Assembly (NCBI RefSeq): GCF_014644435.1
Contig: NZ_BMKR01000010.1
Coordinates: 1 to 64,000 of the forward strand
DNA length: 64,000 nt
Direction: 5' to 3'
DNA from: Paenibacillus albidus
GTDB lineage: Bacteria > Bacillota > Bacilli > Paenibacillales > Paenibacillaceae
Shown one piece after another: positions 42,488-51,976 of the stretch. The notes below the pieces were generated by a model, which had not been told where the DNA came from, searched no databases, and saw only the letters and a program-made list of their open reading frames with translations. The number at the start of each line of letters is the position of its first letter. Position 1 is the first letter of the stretch. Made by a program: the position numbers and the translations under genes.

Positions 42488-43190
42488 TGTTTCTCATCCT
42501 CACTTTTCTCGTCACTGCCGCGAACCGTTCCGTAATGAGCTGCGGCCTTGTTATAGCGGAGCCCACTACAACCGCATAAGCTCCCAAATCCAGCGCGGCT
42601 TCAACCTCCGCAGGCTGACTGATTCTGCCTTCGGCGATCACCGGAATGGATAAACGCTCCGCTGCGGCTTGCAGCAGTTCCAAATCCGGTCCTTCCTGCT
42701 TAACAGAATACGCCGTATAACCCGACAGGGTAGTTGAGACACAGCTGACACCGAGTGACTCCGCATATACAGCTTCCTCCAGAATCGAGATGTCTGCCAT
42801 CGAGCTGACACCTGCCTGCTTCAGATAGGCGGTGATTTGCTCCAGCGTGCAATGCTCCGGCCGGATCTGCCGGGTAGCATCAAAAGCAATCATATCCGCC
42901 CCGGCCTCCAGCAGCTCATCAATTTCCCGGAGCGTCGGTGTAATATAGACCTCCGATCCCGGATAATCTCGTTTCACAATCCCGATGACCGGCAGCGCAA
43001 CCGCTTGTTTGATCGCCCGGGCATCAGCCGCTCCGTTCGCGCGGATGCCAACAGCCCCGCCTTCCTCCGCAGCCGCCGCCATCCGCGCCATGATGTCGGC
43101 CCCGTGCAGCGGCTCACCCGGAAGCGCCTGGCAGGAGACAATCAGTCCCCCATGGATTCTCTCCAAAATAGTTGCAGTCAGGGTCCCCAC
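42465..43190 (-). CDS. nanE: N-acylglucosamine-6-phosphate 2-epimerase
   Basis: A 241-residue TIM-barrel enzyme that turns N-acetylmannosamine-6-P into N-acetylglucosamine-6-P. NanE marks are GLIVSCQALPGEPLHGADIM, AVGIRANGAADARAIKQAVA, VIGIVKRDYPGSEVYITPTL with the catalytic lysine, MIAFDATRQIRPE and VIAEGRISQPAEVEAALDLG. The start codon is GTG at 43190, with GGAG seven to ten bases upstream. It follows the DUF4127 gene by 17 bases. No N-acetylneuraminate lyase (NanA) is in the operon, so the substrate may be ManNAc itself or a sugar converted to it. Confidence 0.93.
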   Translation of the reverse strand: MGTLTATILERIHGGLIVSCQALPGEPLHGADIMARMAAAAEEGGAVGIRANGAADARAIKQAVALPVIGIVKRDYPGSEVYITPTLREIDELLEAGADMIAFDATRQIRPEHCTLEQITAYLKQAGVSSMADISILEEAVYAESLGVSCVSTTLSGYTAYSVKQEGPDLELLQAAAERLSIPVIAEGRISQPAEVEAALDLGAYAVVVGSAITRPQLITERFAAVTRKVRMRNNGNERPN

Positions 43191-43207
43191 CCTCTCTCTC
43201 CTATATT

Positions 43208-44755
43208 CTACTCTACTCTTCCACTGCCGGAGGCCTCAAACCGTACCGACAGTCCCACCTCAAACATCCGGTTCCACGGCATATAACAATCGGTGATGAT
43301 GACTGCTCCAGCCGCTGTATCAATCCGCTGGGCCAGTTCCTCGCGCAGCCGTTCCTCCACGCGGGCTGCAACCGTACCGCGAGGCCCATCCAGCAGGTAT
43401 TTGCCGTAGCCCATCTCCTGCACAGGCCCCTCGCTGAGTTCCCCCCGCACCACCGAGCAATAGCAGACATCCTCGGCATAACGCAAAGCGAGGAAATCCA
43501 GATGCTCCTGCGAACGGCCGTAATGGAGGTAGATCATCGCCTGCGCAATTACAGTTCCCAGCGAATTGGAGCTGGTATTCCAGCCCGCATATCCGGCAAG
43601 TTCGAACAACAGGCCTTTGCGGCGCAGCATTTTGACCAGCTTCCGGTCGCCTCCATTGGCGTATCCGACATCCGCGACAGCGACCGGCTTCCCCTTACTC
43701 CGCAAGAGGTAGTCTCCGTATTCTACCAGCTCCATCACATTGCGGTACACATCATAGCTATGACAGGAATGTTGCTGCGACACCGCCTCCATCATCGTCT
43801 CTCCCGGCGTGTTGACCAGCAGCACGAGATCCGCTTCCTCCGTACTTGAAGCAAGCAGTCCGCCTGCGGCCATAATCTGATATTTCAGTGTCTCATAGAA
43901 GAAGCGGTCTTCGAACAGCGGTATAACGAAAGCGCCTTGCACCGAAGACAGACGCGGATAGATAAGCGGCACCCGGCCTGCGGCCTTGTTCATCATCCGT
44001 GTGAGCAGCACGCAGCCCACCTCATCCGCTCCGGGATACATATAGACGTTAAGCTCCAGGTCAAGCTCTGAAATCCTTGAACGGATCTTCTCCTGGTCTT
44101 TGGCGGTATGCCCGTATGGGGCCGAGTCATCCTGCGGAACAATCATGAACTCGATGATCCCTTCCTCCACCAGCGCCAGCACCTGCCTGCTCGCTTCAAT
44201 ATTTACCGCCCGCCGGCCCAGATAATCCTCCAGCACATTCCCGGGGAGCCGGATATCAATCTCGGCCAACTCGCGGATTTCTTCTTCTGTTGCTATGCCC
44301 AGCTCCAGACGGTGACCGATGAAGCCTGTGCGGAAGATCTCCCGCCCCCAGTCGGCATAATAATCCGGCTCTTCATCCGACAGGGAGTACTGCGGGCAGC
44401 GCATGATCAACTGAAATGCATAAAGGGTAAGCGCCGGATACCGCTGTTTGATTCCGCGCAGCCGGTTCAGCCTTGCCGTCAGTTCCTCCGGCTGCAGTTC
44501 ATGCAGCCGCGAGGGGATAATCCCGCCATACAGCAAGGTATCCAGCGCAACTACCGCCCCATCCGCCTCCGCACAGCTTTCTTCGAACCAGGCCCATAAC
44601 TTCTCCACATCGGCTGGACGTTTCTTGAGCCCCATAATCTCCATCGGGGGACGATTGACTTCGAACTCTGTTCCACGCGCCAGCAAATACGGGAACTCGT
44701 AATTGCAGGGCCGTTCATCCAGCGGAACAAATGCAATGCTGTGGTGCTTTGACAT
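43208..44755 (-). CDS. DUF4127 family protein
   Basis: A 515-residue soluble protein matching the DUF4127 pattern: IAFVPLDERPCNYEFPYLLA at the start, DGAVVALDTLLYGGIIPSRL (about residues 66-85), YAFQLIMRCPQYS, FMIVPQDDSAPYGHTAKDQE and YPGADEVGCVLLTRMMNKAA, then VADVGYANGGDRKLVKMLRR and AGWNTSSNSLGTVIAQAMIY. Conserved acidic, histidine and asparagine residues suggest an enzyme, but no reaction is known to me. It sits between the sugar permeases and nanE, so it probably acts on the imported sugar or its glycoside. No signal peptide. Confidence 0.88.
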   Translation of the reverse strand: MSKHHSIAFVPLDERPCNYEFPYLLARGTEFEVNRPPMEIMGLKKRPADVEKLWAWFEESCAEADGAVVALDTLLYGGIIPSRLHELQPEELTARLNRLRGIKQRYPALTLYAFQLIMRCPQYSLSDEEPDYYADWGREIFRTGFIGHRLELGIATEEEIRELAEIDIRLPGNVLEDYLGRRAVNIEASRQVLALVEEGIIEFMIVPQDDSAPYGHTAKDQEKIRSRISELDLELNVYMYPGADEVGCVLLTRMMNKAAGRVPLIYPRLSSVQGAFVIPLFEDRFFYETLKYQIMAAGGLLASSTEEADLVLLVNTPGETMMEAVSQQHSCHSYDVYRNVMELVEYGDYLLRSKGKPVAVADVGYANGGDRKLVKMLRRKGLLFELAGYAGWNTSSNSLGTVIAQAMIYLHYGRSQEHLDFLALRYAEDVCYCSVVRGELSEGPVQEMGYGKYLLDGPRGTVAARVEERLREELAQRIDTAAGAVIITDCYMPWNRMFEVGLSVRFEASGSGRVE

Positions 44756-44815
44756 AGGGACATCATCCTTTCTCCTCTATAATCAATGCCGAGTATAATC
44801 AATGCCGAGGCTCTC

Positions 44816-45634
44816 CTAACCTTTGATGGCTCCAGCAATCCCTTCCATATAATATTTCTGCGTGAACAGGAACACGATGATAATCGGCAGCACCGAGATC
44901 ATCGTCCCGGCGGCAATCCAGCCGAAGTTATACGAGAACTGGCCGTTCAGATAGGTCAGGGCTGCTGCAAGCGGATATTTCTGCGGATCTTCCAGCACCA
45001 CAATCGGCCACAGGAAGTTATTCCAGAACGCCATCACTTCAAGAAGCCCAATGACTGCGATCCCCGGTTTGACCAGGGGCATGACGAGCTGCAGAAAAAT
45101 CCGGAGTTCAGAGGCCCCGTCCATTTTGCCCGAATCCCGGATATCTGCCGGAACCCCCAGAAAAGTCTGCCGCATCAGAAAAATATTGAATACCGATACC
45201 GCAGCCGGCAGCACAACCCCGAGAAATGTATTGCCCAGATGCAGCGATTGTATCGTCAGATAATGGACAATCATAGCCGTAGCCGACGGGATAATCATCG
45301 TGGAAATCAACAGGGTGAAGACCAGATTACGGCCTTTGAACCGGAAGGTCGCCAGCGGATAGGCGGTCAGCGAAGACAACAAAATGTTGAATACAACCCC
45401 CAGCAGCGTAATCACTACGGTGTTCCAAATATAACGCGGGAACTCCATGAACTCCCACACCTGCACATAGTTGTCGAAGCCGATGAAGGTCGGCAGAATG
45501 GCCGGCGGGCTCGCGAACACATTCCTACCGGGCATCAGTGATACGCTGAGTAGCCAGAGGAACGGCCCCATCATGAACAGGGCGAGTAGGATCAGCAGCA
45601 GGTAGATGATGAAATAACGTTGTCCTTTTGCCAT
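44816..45634 (-). CDS. Sugar ABC permease, MalG type
   Basis: The ATG at 45634 overlaps the stop of the upstream permease by one base (TGATG), so the two are coupled. The 272-residue product starts MAKGQRYFIIYLLLILLALF and has six helices and the EAA loop ADIRDSGKMDGASELRIFLQ, ending QKYYMEGIAGAIKG. An apparent longer frame up to 45871 reads through the upstream gene and is not coding. With the MalF-type permease and the binding protein at 46583 it forms the importer of this operon; no ATPase is encoded here. Confidence 0.9.
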   Translation of the reverse strand: MAKGQRYFIIYLLLILLALFMMGPFLWLLSVSLMPGRNVFASPPAILPTFIGFDNYVQVWEFMEFPRYIWNTVVITLLGVVFNILLSSLTAYPLATFRFKGRNLVFTLLISTMIIPSATAMIVHYLTIQSLHLGNTFLGVVLPAAVSVFNIFLMRQTFLGVPADIRDSGKMDGASELRIFLQLVMPLVKPGIAVIGLLEVMAFWNNFLWPIVVLEDPQKYPLAAALTYLNGQFSYNFGWIAAGTMISVLPIIIVFLFTQKYYMEGIAGAIKG

Positions 45635-46515
45635 CAATACGAATTCACCCCGCCTTTCCTGTTGAGCCGGAACACCAGCACGCTGAGAGCCCCCACCAGC
45701 ACACTTACGATCAGTCCCAGCGCGGAGGCATACCCGAAGTTGAACTGCTCCAGGCCTTTTTGAAAAATATAGACGCTGGACGTCAGGGTGGACGTTCCCG
45801 GTCCGCCTTTGGTCAGAATGTAGACTTCGTCGAACACCCGGATGGCCCCCATGACCGAGATCAGCGTACAAAAAAGAATATGCGGCCGCAGCAGCGGTAT
45901 CGTCACATTGACAATCAGCCTCAGCGGCCCCGCCCCGTCAACCCGGGCTGCTTCATACAGATCCGCAGGAATGCCCTGCAGTCCTGCAAGATAAAGCATC
46001 ATGTAGTAGCCGAGGCCCTTCCACATGGTAATAAACATCAGAACATACAGCGCGGTGCTGCTCGTTGACAGCCAGGATACCTGTTCACTGAGAATTCCCG
46101 CCTGCATCAGAAGATAATTCACCACCCCGTTATTCCCGAGGAGCCAGCTCCAGATGAGCGCAACAGCAACCATCGAGGTCACAACCGGAATATAGTAAGC
46201 GGCCCGGAACATTTTGACACCCGGAATCCGGCTGTTGACCAGAATCGCCATTAATATCGAGAGGATTTGAATCACCGGCACGATAAGCACATACACCAGC
46301 GAGTTCCACAGTGAAATGAGGAAATTATGATCCTGAAAGGCCCGGGTGAAGTTGTCGAGACCCACGTATTTCGTTTCCGCAATTACAGAATAATCGGTTA
46401 AGGAAAGCGGTATTCCGTAAATCATCGGCCAAAAGGTAAAAAGAGCAAGAAACAGCAAGCCCGGCGCCATAAACGCCCAAGCGGTAAAAGACTCCGAACG
46501 CATCGCCTTGTTCAC
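45634..46515 (-). CDS. Sugar ABC permease, MalF type
   Basis: The best start is the GTG at 46515, nine bases after GGGAGG, giving MNKAMRSESFTAWAFMAPG; an ATG at 46536 overlaps that ribosome site. Six membrane helices and the EAA loop ADLYEAARVDGAGPLRLIVN mark the first permease of a CUT1-type sugar importer. The sequence WPMIYGIPLSLTDYSVIAET is the typical first outside loop. It lies between the binding protein and the second permease. Confidence 0.9.
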   Translation of the reverse strand: MNKAMRSESFTAWAFMAPGLLFLALFTFWPMIYGIPLSLTDYSVIAETKYVGLDNFTRAFQDHNFLISLWNSLVYVLIVPVIQILSILMAILVNSRIPGVKMFRAAYYIPVVTSMVAVALIWSWLLGNNGVVNYLLMQAGILSEQVSWLSTSSTALYVLMFITMWKGLGYYMMLYLAGLQGIPADLYEAARVDGAGPLRLIVNVTIPLLRPHILFCTLISVMGAIRVFDEVYILTKGGPGTSTLTSSVYIFQKGLEQFNFGYASALGLIVSVLVGALSVLVFRLNRKGGVNSY

Positions 46516-46582
46516 TCTCTCACGCCTCCCTTTCATCCAAGATCGAGGGGGAAGCTCCCCCTCCTCAAGCTGCCCTTCGCTA

Positions 46583-47911
46583 TTAAGAACCTTGGCTCAG
46601 AATGTTGTTCACTTCCTTCTCCACAGCGTTCAGCGTCTCCTTAATATCTGCTCCGTTCATCAAAATTTCCTGCAGGCCCCGCGCCAGCGCAGAGTTGATG
46701 TCTGCTGCACTCGGCACCCCGACCATATAGTCCGTTGCTTTGTCGAGACTTTGGGAAGAAGCTACCTTGGCTTCGGCTTCCAGCGAGCCGTCAGATTCCG
46801 TGAAGAACGGATCAGCAATGGACGCTTTGCTGGAAGGAAGCGTGTTCGCTACCTTGGAGAAGGCAGTCTGATTCTCCGCATTGGTGATAAAGGCGGCGAA
46901 TTCCACAGCCTGTTCAGGGTTCTTGGACTTTTCCGGCACGACCAGGTTCATCGAGTTGGACAAACGCAGATTCGCTTTGCCTGTCGGCAGCGGCACGGCA
47001 ATTGTATTTGCATAGACATCGGGCGCGGAGGTTTTGATGAAATTGATAAAGGTTGGACCGGACAGCTGGAACGCGACCTGCTCCCCGGAGAAATACTGAA
47101 TCTGCTTGCTGAAATCCGCATCCTCCTTGAGCACCACGCCCTCTTTCATCAAATCGCGCATTTGGGAGATCATGGCTTCGGCTTCAGGCGTATTGAAGGC
47201 CGCTGCTGTTTTGTCCCCGTTCAGGATTGGGATGCCGTCGATAGGAAACAGCTTGGAGACGAGCTGCTGCGCATATCCGGCAACTCCGGCCTTGTCATGT
47301 ACCTGGCGGGCCCATTCGACCAGCTCCTCACGGGTTTGCGGGGGATTCGCCGGGTCCAGTCCTGCCTTTTCTACCAGCTTTTTATTCATGAACAGGACTT
47401 CTGTTCCTGTATACCAGGGGAGGGCGTATGCTTTATCTTCAAATACCGTGGAATTATAGATACCGTCAAAATAGCTTTTGGCCTGTTCATCTGTCAGATA
47501 ATCTGCCAGATTAAGCAAAGCGCCTTTGCTGCCGAGCTGACTGGCGAATTCGGTGTTGAGATTGACCACATCGGGGCTTTTGCCGCTGGCTGTACTCGTC
47601 AGCAGCCGCTGAGAGATGGCATCGTAGGGATAATCCTTCCATTCAACCGTTACACCCGGATGGCTGCTCTCATACTTCGCGATTAAATCATTGAAATAAT
47701 CATTAAAGGTAGGCTGAAGAGCAATCGTCCAAAATTCCAGAGTGACCGGCTCGGCTTGGGCTGCAGCTGTCGCTTCCGTCCCCGCTGCCCCGGCGCCTTC
47801 CGTAACGGCAGGTTCAACCGTGTTCCCGTTTCCTCCGCAGGCGGCAAGCAGAATCGACATCATCAGCGTGAACAGCAATGACAGCATGAATCCCTTTCTG
47901 TTGGTTCTCAC
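46583..47911 (-). CDS. Sugar-binding lipoprotein of ABC transporter
   Basis: A 442-residue family 1 solute-binding protein. The signal peptide MRTNRKGFMLSLLFTLMMSI ends in the lipobox LLAACGG, so Cys25 is lipid-anchored. An Ala/Thr/Glu linker leads to TLEFWTIALQPTFNDYFNDL and ALPWYTGTEVLFMNKKLVEK, standard for this family. It is the first gene of the minus-strand operon that ends at 39026, and an extended -10 promoter lies at 47995-48023. The sugar is unknown; with NanE downstream an amino sugar is likely. Confidence 0.9.
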   Translation of the reverse strand: MRTNRKGFMLSLLFTLMMSILLAACGGNGNTVEPAVTEGAGAAGTEATAAAQAEPVTLEFWTIALQPTFNDYFNDLIAKYESSHPGVTVEWKDYPYDAISQRLLTSTASGKSPDVVNLNTEFASQLGSKGALLNLADYLTDEQAKSYFDGIYNSTVFEDKAYALPWYTGTEVLFMNKKLVEKAGLDPANPPQTREELVEWARQVHDKAGVAGYAQQLVSKLFPIDGIPILNGDKTAAAFNTPEAEAMISQMRDLMKEGVVLKEDADFSKQIQYFSGEQVAFQLSGPTFINFIKTSAPDVYANTIAVPLPTGKANLRLSNSMNLVVPEKSKNPEQAVEFAAFITNAENQTAFSKVANTLPSSKASIADPFFTESDGSLEAEAKVASSQSLDKATDYMVGVPSAADINSALARGLQEILMNGADIKETLNAVEKEVNNILSQGS

Positions 47912-47994
47912 ACATAATTCCCCCTCAGTAGTAGAGTAAGATAGGAGCTTGCCTGATGTTATATTTGCTACCCCAGGCTCCCTCTTTCAAGAGG

Positions 47995-48023
47995 AGTATA
48001 GCAGATTATGGAATAGTAATGAA
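47995..48023 (-). promoter_or_regulatory. Extended -10 promoter of the amino-sugar operon
   Basis: On the minus strand TTCATT (weak -35), 17 bases, then TGC and TATACT, an extended -10. It lies about 85 bases before the binding-protein start. The weak -35 suggests dependence on regulation. Confidence 0.55.
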
Positions 48024-48087
48024 GTATTTTTCCTAAAATAAAATAAAAAAAGAAATAATTTTTCTTTTTAAGTCTAACACGATTCTA

Positions 48088-48125
48088 GTAAAAAAAGGCT
48101 CCCCGCCTCAACAGCCGGGAAACCT
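48088..48125 (-). terminator. Terminator of the SLH-GH43 gene
   Basis: Minus-strand GGTTTCCCGGC and GCGGGGAGCC pair around TGTTGAG and are followed by TTTTTTTACT, 16 bases after the stop codon. Confidence 0.8.
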
Positions 48126-48140
48126 CCATTTATATTGCTT

Positions 48141-51100
48141 CTATTGTTCGGCCAACAGGCCAATCTCCTCTGCGCTTAATGTTTTGTTATGGATCCATAG
48201 CTCATCTATCATTCCTTTATAGGGAGTATCCCAGTAATTCACCCCCAGTCCGAAAACGCTATGCTTATCTTTAAAAATATCCGGAAATCCGCTGCCGGAG
48301 TATTCCAGCTTCCCGTTCACATACACTTTTGCCGTACCATGATCGACTGTAAAAGCAATATGCGACCACTTCCCCGCTTCCAGCGTTAATTCTGTCGAAG
48401 CATCGAACCAGTTCGTGCCGGACCAGAGCATCGTATGCTCCGTGCCGCCCAGCGGCAGGAAGCTGATCCAGCGGTCCGTGGCCGCCGCTCCAAAAAAGGC
48501 CGGCGTATATTGGGTCAGCGCCTCCGGATTCAGCCACATCGAGACTGAATAGACCCCGCTGTCCAGCAAACCGTCCGGCAGACGGATACCGGTTGCTCCA
48601 TCCAAAACCGCCGCCTGTCCGGCAATGCCTTCGCTATAGGTGACCCTTCCCACGGTAGCGCTATCCAGTCTGCTGCCGGTGACCGTTCCTTCGGGTTGTC
48701 TGCCGAGCTGATCTGCCAGACTTCCGTCAAAAGCATAATGCGCCACGAGTCCATCGCTCACCCGAACCGTGTAGCTTGCCGTCGCCCCGCCGCCATCCGC
48801 CGCGGTTGCTGTAATCACTGCGGTGCCCGGAGCTGCACCGGTCACTTCCCCGGTGGCCGCGTCCACAGCCGCAATCGACGGATCACTGGAATGCCAGACC
48901 AGAGCCTTGTTGCCTGCATTGCGGGGCAGGATATCAAGTACCGGGGTATACATTGTTCCGGCTGCTATCTGTTGTACTGCCCTCTCGACCGCAATGCTGC
49001 TGACAGGGACATCCGGGTCCGGCTCTCCATTCACCAGCCAGCCGATCCGCTCAGGCGAAAGCGCCCGCTCATAAATGCGCAATCCGTCCAGCTTGCCTGC
49101 ATACGGCGTATCCCAATAATTAACACCCAGACTAAAGACACTTTCCGGCCCCTGAAAGACATCGGTAAAGCCGGAGCCCTCGTATTTCTGTATGCCATTC
49201 ACATAGACCTTCACCGTGCCCTGATCATAGGTGAATGCAACATGGCTCCACTTGCCTGGCTGGATCTGCTGGCCTGTATTTGCGCTATACCAGGCATTGC
49301 TGCCGAACCACAGCATTGATTCCGCCAGTGATGAGGTTCCGGCAGGCAGGAGGCTGATCCAGTTGTTCTGGGATTGTGCCCCGAAGAAAGCACTTGTATG
49401 GGCCGATAATTGCTCCGGATTCAGCCACATCGACACCGTATACGTATTTCCCGTAATAAGTCTGTCCGGCAGGCGCACGCCCGTCTCTCCATTGAAGCTG
49501 GCGGCTTGCCCCTCCGTTCCTTCGCCGTAAGTCATCGTGCCGCCGGGAGTGCCGAGCAGCTTCCCGGTCAGAGTGCCGGGGGCTGTACGGCCTGCTGATT
49601 CCTGCAAATCCCCTTCAAAATCATAAGCGGCCACAAGCCCATCCTCCAGCACATTGGCAGCTTGCTCGATTACAGTAACCCCGAAGACTTTGGATGCGGA
49701 CGCGCCTGCAAGCGTAACCGTTGCCGTCAGTTCGGCTGTGCCGTCCCCGCTGCCCGCTTCAGGGCGGTTCACCTTCCCGGCGGAAGTAACTACCGCCTCG
49801 TTGGATGAGGCCCAGGAGATGACAGCTCCCTGTGCGGCGGTTCCCGGCAGGACCAGATTATCATATACCCGGCTGGTATCGCCCAGACTCAGCAGTTCGG
49901 CAGCATTCGTCACCAGCTGCTGGTCGCTGAGTGACTCGATTCGGCTGCCCCAGATGGCCGTACCCCCTTCAGACAATGCACTGAAGGTCATTACCCGGGC
50001 TTGTGCCGTGGCATCCCACTGGCGGAGGAATACGCCTTTATACGTATTTTGCACGCTTAAGCCATCTACGATCTCCTGGATATGCAGCTCCGCATTATAA
50101 TCACCCTTCAGCTCCCAGGTGCCGCTTGCCCCACCGGTAAGTGTACCATCCTCCAGCAGCGTAACCTCTACCGTAGGTTTGATCTCGGAAGTGATGTCCT
50201 TCCCATGATTAATGAATTGGTAAGAACCTGCGATGTCGCCCGCTGTTACCGCGGCAATCGTCTCTCCCGCATAACGGTGCGGAGCCACTACCGGCCAGCC
50301 GTCCTCGTTCATGAACATTTGGTGGACTCTGACTTCATGCGCTTCGCCGCGAAGCGGGAACCGGCTGTGGAAGATATTGAACAGCTTGCCGTTCTCCGGC
50401 TCATAATACACGGAATTATGGCCTGCCGATACATATCCATAGACCGGAAAGTTTTTCTCGGCATTCAGATTGCTGAACCGGAAGTTTCCGAACAGCTTCA
50501 CCCCGTAAGGCTCAATCGCAGCATCATCGAAAAAGGATCCGGCCGGGCCATGGGCGTTAATCATATCCTGTCCCTGCGCATCCACATATGGACCATCCGG
50601 GTTCAATGAGCGGGCTACCCGCATATTGTAGCCGCCCACGGCATCCAGACCACCGAAGGTCACATACAGATAATAGTAGCCAGTGACCGGATTATAGTTC
50701 ACCGCCGGTGCTTCAATCCGGCTGTGATTCTGGCCCAGCAAATGTTTGCCGTTGCCTTGACCCTCAAGCGGGAAGCCGGTTACCGGGTCCATTTCCAGAA
50801 TAAAGATCCCCCCGGAGTACGAACCGTACACCATCCACAGCTTGCCGTCTTTATCAAAAAAAGCATCCGGGTCCACCACATTCGGCTTCACCGTCGCATC
50901 GTAACCCGCATCCCCCGACTTCAGAAAAATCCCTAAGTCTTTATAGGAGCCTTCCACGTTATCCGCAACAGCGAGCCCCATCGCCGACAAAGGCTGGCTG
51001 CCTTCGCAGGCGTTGTAGTACATGTAGAATTTCCCGTCCGCCAACTGAATGACATCCGCAGCCCACAGCGTATCGGTCTTCGCCCAGGCCAAGGCCTCGG

Positions 51101-51965
51101 ACAATTCGAGGGTCACATCGCTGTTCCCGCTTTTGAACAGCTTGTTATTAGGCGTCACCCCGGAGTCGATCAGTGTCCAGTTCATGAGATCCCGGGTTTT
51201 GGCCGCCCCCAGATGAGAGCCGAATACATAATAGGTGTCCTCGTCTTTGAGGATGGAGGGGTCATGAACCGACACATTCGTGAATACCGGTGTTGTTTCT
51301 GCCGGAACAGCAGTCGGCACTGTTGTCGGTACTGCTGTTGGTGATGGTGTAGGCGCTGCTGTCGGCATTGGCGTTGGCGCCGGAGTTGCCGTTGCCCCGC
51401 CGGCGGGCGGTGCCGTAGCCGATTCGCCACCTCCCCCGGGTGCTGTAAAGGAGGCCGCAGTTGCGGTTGCCGTGGCCGTTGGCGCTGCTGTTTCCCGGTC
51501 AATCCGCGAAGCATACTTCGGATCGTAAGACACCTGGCCCGCACCGGTAATCAATATCCGCCCGTTGCCCTGCACAATCAGCGCCTGGATCACGGCCTGT
51601 TGATCCACATGAAGGGCAGCCTTGTGGTGCAGCGTCATACGGGCAACGCTGCCTGCTACCAGATGGATGCCGGGTTCATTTGCCGCCCGGACCTCGACAT
51701 CATCAAAAGTCCCGCTCAGCGTAACCTTTGCACCTGCGGGTATCGACTCTTCCAGAACAACCTGGCCAAAGCCGCCTCCGGTGAGCGCAGCATCTTCCGC
51801 AAGCTCAGCGCCGGAGTACAATTCCGTCCGTGGAATTCGGCTGCTTCCGGTTGCCAGCACACGCACCTTGCCGTTTTTTTTATTCACAACAAGACTGGCG
51901 GCTTCCGAATCATCCAGTACAATACTATTCTCGCCCCCACCCCAAGTTATGATCTTCCCTTGCAC
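48141..51965 (-). CDS. GH43 arabinanase-type hydrolase with LamG domains (3' part of split gene)
   Basis: The frame encodes 1274 residues. Residues 1-150 continue a beta-helical module begun in the SLH gene upstream. A Thr/Ala/Pro linker follows (160-235), then a GH43 five-bladed propeller: base Asp in SVHDPSILKDEDTYYV, VVDPDAFFDKDGKLWMVYGS, and the acid Glu in SRIEAPAVNYNP. A C-terminal beta-barrel typical of GH43 endo-arabinanases comes next, then Big-type Ig domains and two LamG domains that duplicate each other (DGLVAAYDF; DGLVAHYAF). There is no signal peptide or ribosome site; the only near start is a GTG at 51965. It is almost surely the 3' part of the 51977-52717 gene, cut off by a frameshift. 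Confidence 0.85.
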   Translation of the reverse strand: MQGKIITWGGGENSIVLDDSEAASLVVNKKNGKVRVLATGSSRIPRTELYSGAELAEDAALTGGGFGQVVLEESIPAGAKVTLSGTFDDVEVRAANEPGIHLVAGSVARMTLHHKAALHVDQQAVIQALIVQGNGRILITGAGQVSYDPKYASRIDRETAAPTATATATAASFTAPGGGGESATAPPAGGATATPAPTPMPTAAPTPSPTAVPTTVPTAVPAETTPVFTNVSVHDPSILKDEDTYYVFGSHLGAAKTRDLMNWTLIDSGVTPNNKLFKSGNSDVTLELSEALAWAKTDTLWAADVIQLADGKFYMYYNACEGSQPLSAMGLAVADNVEGSYKDLGIFLKSGDAGYDATVKPNVVDPDAFFDKDGKLWMVYGSYSGGIFILEMDPVTGFPLEGQGNGKHLLGQNHSRIEAPAVNYNPVTGYYYLYVTFGGLDAVGGYNMRVARSLNPDGPYVDAQGQDMINAHGPAGSFFDDAAIEPYGVKLFGNFRFSNLNAEKNFPVYGYVSAGHNSVYYEPENGKLFNIFHSRFPLRGEAHEVRVHQMFMNEDGWPVVAPHRYAGETIAAVTAGDIAGSYQFINHGKDITSEIKPTVEVTLLEDGTLTGGASGTWELKGDYNAELHIQEIVDGLSVQNTYKGVFLRQWDATAQARVMTFSALSEGGTAIWGSRIESLSDQQLVTNAAELLSLGDTSRVYDNLVLPGTAAQGAVISWASSNEAVVTSAGKVNRPEAGSGDGTAELTATVTLAGASASKVFGVTVIEQAANVLEDGLVAAYDFEGDLQESAGRTAPGTLTGKLLGTPGGTMTYGEGTEGQAASFNGETGVRLPDRLITGNTYTVSMWLNPEQLSAHTSAFFGAQSQNNWISLLPAGTSSLAESMLWFGSNAWYSANTGQQIQPGKWSHVAFTYDQGTVKVYVNGIQKYEGSGFTDVFQGPESVFSLGVNYWDTPYAGKLDGLRIYERALSPERIGWLVNGEPDPDVPVSSIAVERAVQQIAAGTMYTPVLDILPRNAGNKALVWHSSDPSIAAVDAATGEVTGAAPGTAVITATAADGGGATASYTVRVSDGLVAHYAFDGSLADQLGRQPEGTVTGSRLDSATVGRVTYSEGIAGQAAVLDGATGIRLPDGLLDSGVYSVSMWLNPEALTQYTPAFFGAAATDRWISFLPLGGTEHTMLWSGTNWFDASTELTLEAGKWSHIAFTVDHGTAKVYVNGKLEYSGSGFPDIFKDKHSVFGLGVNYWDTPYKGMIDELWIHNKTLSAEEIGLLAEQ

Positions 51966-51976
51966 AATGACATTGC

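Noticed and set aside
45632..45871. Longer N-terminal frame for the MalG-type permease gene at 44816.
   Set aside because: It lies over the 3' end of the upstream permease, which is in its proper frame; the TGATG overlap gives the start.
46508..47686. A 392-codon plus-strand ORF opposite the sugar-binding protein gene.
   Set aside because: Antisense shadow of a solid solute-binding protein; no independent support.
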